Below, piece by piece: positions 59,762 through 64,000 of a DNA stretch of 64,000 nt. The translations under genes were made by a program, and so were the position numbers. The notes below the pieces were generated by a model. The model saw nothing but the letters and a program-made list of their open reading frames with translations. It made no database searches and had not been told where the DNA came from. The DNA comes from Klebsormidium nitens (Eukaryota; Streptophyta; Klebsormidiophyceae; Klebsormidiales; Klebsormidiaceae). The stretch is taken from contig DF237008.1 of assembly GCA_000708835.1 (NCBI GenBank), positions 186,001 through 250,000 of the forward strand, given 5' to 3'. How positions within the stretch are numbered: position 1 is the first letter of the stretch; each line of letters opens with the position of its first letter.

Positions 59762-62700
59762 ATGGCGTCTTCCGCCCTCAGCAGCATAGAGGATTCAGCA
59801 GAACAAACAGCTCAGAGGAACCCTGATCCAAAAACCGCACGGCAGATTCGTGCAACACGAAAGTCCCTCACGACAGCCTCCAAGAATGTGAAACCAATCT
59901 CGACAGCCCCGCTTCTCCACGCCAAAGAACACGACGAGGCCGGTGAGAATGCGCCTAGCACAAGTAGGAGTTCCCGAATTTCAGGGGTCCGGTTGAAGAC
60001 GTCCAAGCAGGTTTACGACCTGGTTCGCACTAACCCCAGCTACGATGGGAAGAGGTGTCACATTGTGTACCACGACAGAGTGGCTGACAGATACATGCGG
60101 ACGGCGTTGGCGGACTGGACCCCTGCGAGCGCGCAGGGAGACGTGCCATGGCACCGCGTGTGGTGAGTGCTTATGCTTGGGGGAGGACAGCTTATGTATA
60201 CAATGCCATAAGATTTGGGAATCATTAATGATCGTCTGGGGAAGTTCTACTAAGCTGGAGGGAAAATGGACCACGTGGGCTGGCTTTCTTTTGATTAGCT
60301 GAGCTTAGGACTGGACTCCTCAATGAAACGTAGGTCCTTGAGCTGATTTGCCATTGAGAGAGCTTGAAAGGCTACCTGGTTGCGAGAAACGGCTCTCCAC
60401 TTTGAGTACAAGAGACTGCGATCAGACAAGATATCGTGCGATGGCAATAGCAGTGCATTTTCCTAGGGCCCAGGGTCATCCAGAGATGTTCTTTTCAGCG
60501 TTACTTTCTTACTTGCGGCGCCATCGAAAGTAAATTCGACCCTCAAGCAGACCGAGAATGATGCTGAGAGCGAAGTCGAGCAAGGTGAAAGATTACGACG
60601 TCTTGCCCTTAGAAAGTCAAGACACCTCTCTTTCTCTCTTCCCTCTCAGCGCCTTCAATGTGCTGTCAGTTGTCCACCTGCAAATAAGCCCTTTCCAGAC
60701 TCGCTGTAATTCAGCATATATTGGACTCTCTTCTTTTTTCCAATGATGGGTTTGTGTACGGAATATCAGTGACATTAATGTGGTCTGTCTCTTTGGTGGC
60801 ACTAACGGCGTGCTGCACCATTCTGCCCTCAGGAGCGACTAACTGACCAGCCCATCCTAGTTTCTGCTCTATGAAACTTTTAGATAAGAGAACTTACTTT
60901 CTGGCACTCGCGCCTCTGCGAACTGCGGTGGAAAAGCCAGCCTTACTGCTTCGGGCGGCACTACTCACAGGTGCAAACATGCCGAGAGACACGTTAGTGC
61001 ACACGGGGCGAGCTTTGCAAGCTGACCAGCAGATGTGCCGCACTATTCTTGCAGGAATCTGTCTGAGCCAAGGGCTCATCGAGCAGAGTTTCCAAACTCG
61101 AACCATACGGCGGACTCAAAAACATACGGACAGCAGACTCAAAGCTTTTGGACAGCAGCTTGCAAAACCGAGCTCCTTCAATTTCATGATATCCCAGGTT
61201 CTTCACATACAACGGGACCGTTTTCTGGGACCGTGAGCGCCGCTTCTTCGACCACTGCCTCCTGCGCCGCCTTGCTTCCGGTGATGCCGCCCCGTCCTAC
61301 GAGAACGTGACACGCGGCGCCCAGCAACTGGCCGAAACGCTTCCTCGCGACTTCCGATTGGCAACTTTGAACCTCCTTGCAGGTCAGAGACGCTCATATT
61401 TTATGCTAAGCATCTGACAGCAACTCCACCTTCTGCGATTTTCGAAAGCATTGTTCAATGAGAGCTCCTCAGTATTTCTGGTAGTTTTGGCTCTCCCAAT
61501 AGTCCTACCTTCGCGTTTCAAAGGTGTGGTGAAAGTGCCTCGTTTGTTGGACGTGCTTCGTCCAATCACGCATACAGCTGATACGTTAAGGGCGGATAAA
61601 AAAAGGAGAGAGGTCTAGCCACCATTTACCCCGCCCCGGAAGAGCACGCTAGGCCTGTGCAGCACTTGCCTAGTCATTGCTCAATGCGTTCGTTTCTCTT
61701 CCGATTCCTTGTTCCTTCAATGATTGTCTTTTCTATCGTCGCAGGTGCCAACTTCCGCAAAGACGTGGACCCAAACCCACCCGTATCAGACGTCTCCAAC
61801 GTGCTGCGAAGTTTGGACGCTGACGTCATCATGCTCCAGGGGTGCACGAAAGAGACGCTTGAGTTTCTCGAGGAGCAGAACTGCGTTTGTGAGGGTTATG
61901 AGGTTAGTCACACGAATTTTCTCGGTAAAGATTTGCAGTGTGAAGGCACGCTTTAGCTGAACGTTTGATCTAAACATCTTTGCTGAATGGACGCGTGCTG
62001 CTTGCTAAAAGATCCAGGCATTCTTTAGTTGAGTCGTACTTTAGCAGATACTTGAGCTGGTTTAACTTGAAGTTGCGTAGGCTTCGTTAGTTCAACCATT
62101 GGAAAAGCTTCGGAGCTTGAAGTGGAAGTGCTTCTTTAAACAACAGAAGGCTGAGAAACTACGATTACGCATTCAAGGGCTCGAAACTGGCAGATTGAGG
62201 TAAAGTCCGCGTTGGGGTTGATGTCCTCCTTCTGATTGAGCTTTATTAAGCACTTCGTGCCAGACTCCATACGGATCACGATATTCAAACCTACGACTCG
62301 GTCCCGTCTCCACCGAATTGAGACGTCGCAAGGGTCAAGGGAAGAAGCCAAAACGTTTTGGATTGAATCGCTAAGCCTGAGACTCCAATGAACGTACTTT
62401 GCTACGTGTCTTGCAGATGGTCTACTCAGACTTGGAGCCTTCCGGCCAGATCACGCTCGCGCGCGCCCACCACAAGCGAGCATCCCAGCACAGCCTTTCG
62501 GCGTCGAATAAGAGAGCGCTCAGAGTCTGCCATAAAACGGCGAACGGTGTCGACTTCGAAACGTGGAACGTAGACTTTCGAGCGTCGACAGGGGAGAGAG
62601 ACAGCATTTCTGAACGTGCGGGGAGGCGGTTGAGTAAAGACGGAACGGCGCCGAGCGGAACGCATAAGACCGGAACGGAGCTGATGAGCCAGCTCGAGCA

Positions 62701-63643
62701 GTGGACGTACATCTCGGAAACTTATGCGGCCATCGTAGCGGGCAAGTTGATCCAGCCTTCCCGGATCCTCTTTCTGACAATCTGGTGTTTCCTCTTCCAA
62801 TCTCGACGTCGAAAGCTCAGATCCCCGTGCCTGAATGTTGCTCACAGTTTCGCAGCATGATGCACAACAGTGTGATTGGGCTTCAACTCAAACCGCTATC
62901 AGCTTATACGGCTTGTTTCGGTCGCCAGAAAGGCGTCGACAGTGTGTCATCTGTGGCACAGCAGAAGCAGAAAGCGACATGGCCTTCCTCGGATTCTGAA
63001 GCCAACAAAGCGACGTTCAAAACACTCTTCCGCCCACATTTCGCTTGCCCCGCGGCCGTCACAGGCGAACTTGGTTTTGGTCGTGGCGCATTTTCAGAAG
63101 AAAGCTCACAAACATCTTAAGGAAGTAATTTGAATTACCGTCAATCTGCAAGCAAGAAGAAAAACCTCGGTCCTGAAGGAAATACCTGACGGTCGACTGG
63201 CGGAACGAAAGCACTCCATCAATCAAGCCATACAGCGAGTCCGCTCTGTCTTGATCGCAGGTGACTTCGGATTCTGTGGCCGGAAAGATGACGACGTCGG
63301 GCCTTTCAGCCAGAGTGCGGATCGCGATTGGTGCGACGCGTGGCTCTCGGGTCGGCACCCGGGGGAACCCCCCGTGGACGAAAAGAACAGTTCACAAGCA
63401 GCGGAAGGGCAATCGGGGGATACTTCCCGAGCAGTTGACTCTCGGTGGGCGGTTGGAGGGAAAACGTTAAGCCGCCCAGATCGTATCTATACCCGGTCCT
63501 CACAGTTTGTGATCAAAAGCGCAAGGACTTTCAGGGTTAGCGGGTCGGACTTGTTTCAGCACTTCGAGGTCGTGGTAGACGTACACGTGGACCCGTCGAG
63601 AGCCGTCGATGACTGGGAAAGGCTGGAAACGCCTGGGCGGTGA
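59762..63643 (+). CDS. MJ1316 (RNA cyclic-phosphate end recognition) domain fused to endonuclease/exonuclease/phosphatase-like domain
   Basis: Exons are 59762-60162, 61198-61382, 61745-61902, 62417-62741 and 63261-63643, encoding 483 residues. Residues ~78-150 match the MJ1316/DUF504 domain (VYHDRVADRYMRTALADW, DVPWHRVW, then TVFWDRERRFF), a module linked in comparative work to recognition of RNA 2',3'-cyclic phosphate ends. Residues ~185-483 follow the EEP order: RLATLNLL, LDADVIMLQG, AIVAGDFGF, LSRPDRIYTR and GSDLFQH. Several catalytic positions differ from the family: Gly228 replaces the Mg-binding Glu of LQE, Asp301 replaces the His of NxH, Gly360 replaces the Asn of GDFN, and Asp and His of the usual SDH are separated. 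The fourth intron uses a GC donor (G|GCAAGT); reading through instead breaks the EEP fold. It is probably an RNA-end-binding or repair protein with a weakened or absent nuclease. Confidence 0.82.
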
Positions 63644-64000
63644 AGCTTGGAAACAGTCCTACTTTGAGTTGGCTGCGCATATGAAGCCGCCAGCAGTGTT
63701 CATTGTCATCTCGTCAAGAAGAGAGCCTGGCAAACGTGATGGGTATTAAACGTGGCGACGTTGCTTCCACTGAATGTTCGTCCACCGCCCAATGATAAAG
63801 TTATGCTTGATGGCGTCTGAGTATGCGCTGGCCCGAAGTAGGCAAAGTCTCATGCAAATAAGAGGGGACTTGCAGCTTGTCGCAACTAGTAACTTGTAGT
63901 CACGATCAGACGTGTCATCGACAACAAGCGTGCGCTTCGATACTCGCCACACACCAAAACTCGGATATGTTTGTAATTTAGAATGAGACATGAGGCAGTG
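63644..64000. other. Window end, 3' flank of MJ1316-EEP gene
   Basis: No coding feature is recognised. Probably the 3' UTR and flank of the upstream gene. Confidence 0.5.

Overview
This is eukaryotic nuclear DNA, most likely from a streptophyte green alga of the Klebsormidium type. The genes are split by many GT-AG introns and sit in a roughly half-GC background. One encodes a plastid-targeted chlorophyll-biosynthesis enzyme (CHL27/CRD1). Others are land-plant-type genes: a GT61 glycosyltransferase, a PLATZ zinc protein, an IDM1-like PHD/GNAT regulator and a SKIP8-like F-box protein. A ciliary inner-microtubule protein (EFHB/CFAP21) implies flagellate cells. The species assignment is inference. 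Exon models were built by hand from splice signals, reading phase and family motifs; all six complete main models keep an open frame across every junction.

Layout. 1-1847: nothing recognisable. 7273-1848 (-): six-exon GT61 glycosyltransferase whose introns carry three copies of a ~150-bp repeat. 7.3-20.9 kb: gene-poor, with one candidate exon near 7.9 kb, an orphan exon-like block at 19.0 kb and several short repeats. 25097-20989 (-): CHL27, five exons. 26071-25877 (-): a candidate first exon of an unrecognised gene, divergent from EFHB. 26553-33270 (+): EFHB. Two of its exons are preceded by tandem decayed copies of their own acceptor plus exon start. 36362-35013 (-): a Gln/Gly/Tyr-rich protein. 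36.4-41.7 kb: mostly unassigned, with three exon-like GC-rich blocks. 43749-41691 (-): F-box plus SnoaL gene (SKIP8-like). 46857-55431 (+): a very large PHD-PHD-AT-hook-GNAT chromatin protein. 55428-56851 (+): a PLATZ protein whose ATG overlaps the stop codon of the preceding gene (ATGA). 58298-58059 (-): a small basic protein. 59762-63643 (+): an MJ1316 domain fused to a degenerate endonuclease/exonuclease/phosphatase domain, using a GC-AG intron.

The genes do not form one pathway. The observations most worth checking are the ATGA-overlapping PHD/PLATZ pair, the serial duplication of 3' splice site plus exon start in EFHB, and the MJ1316-EEP protein that lacks several catalytic residues.
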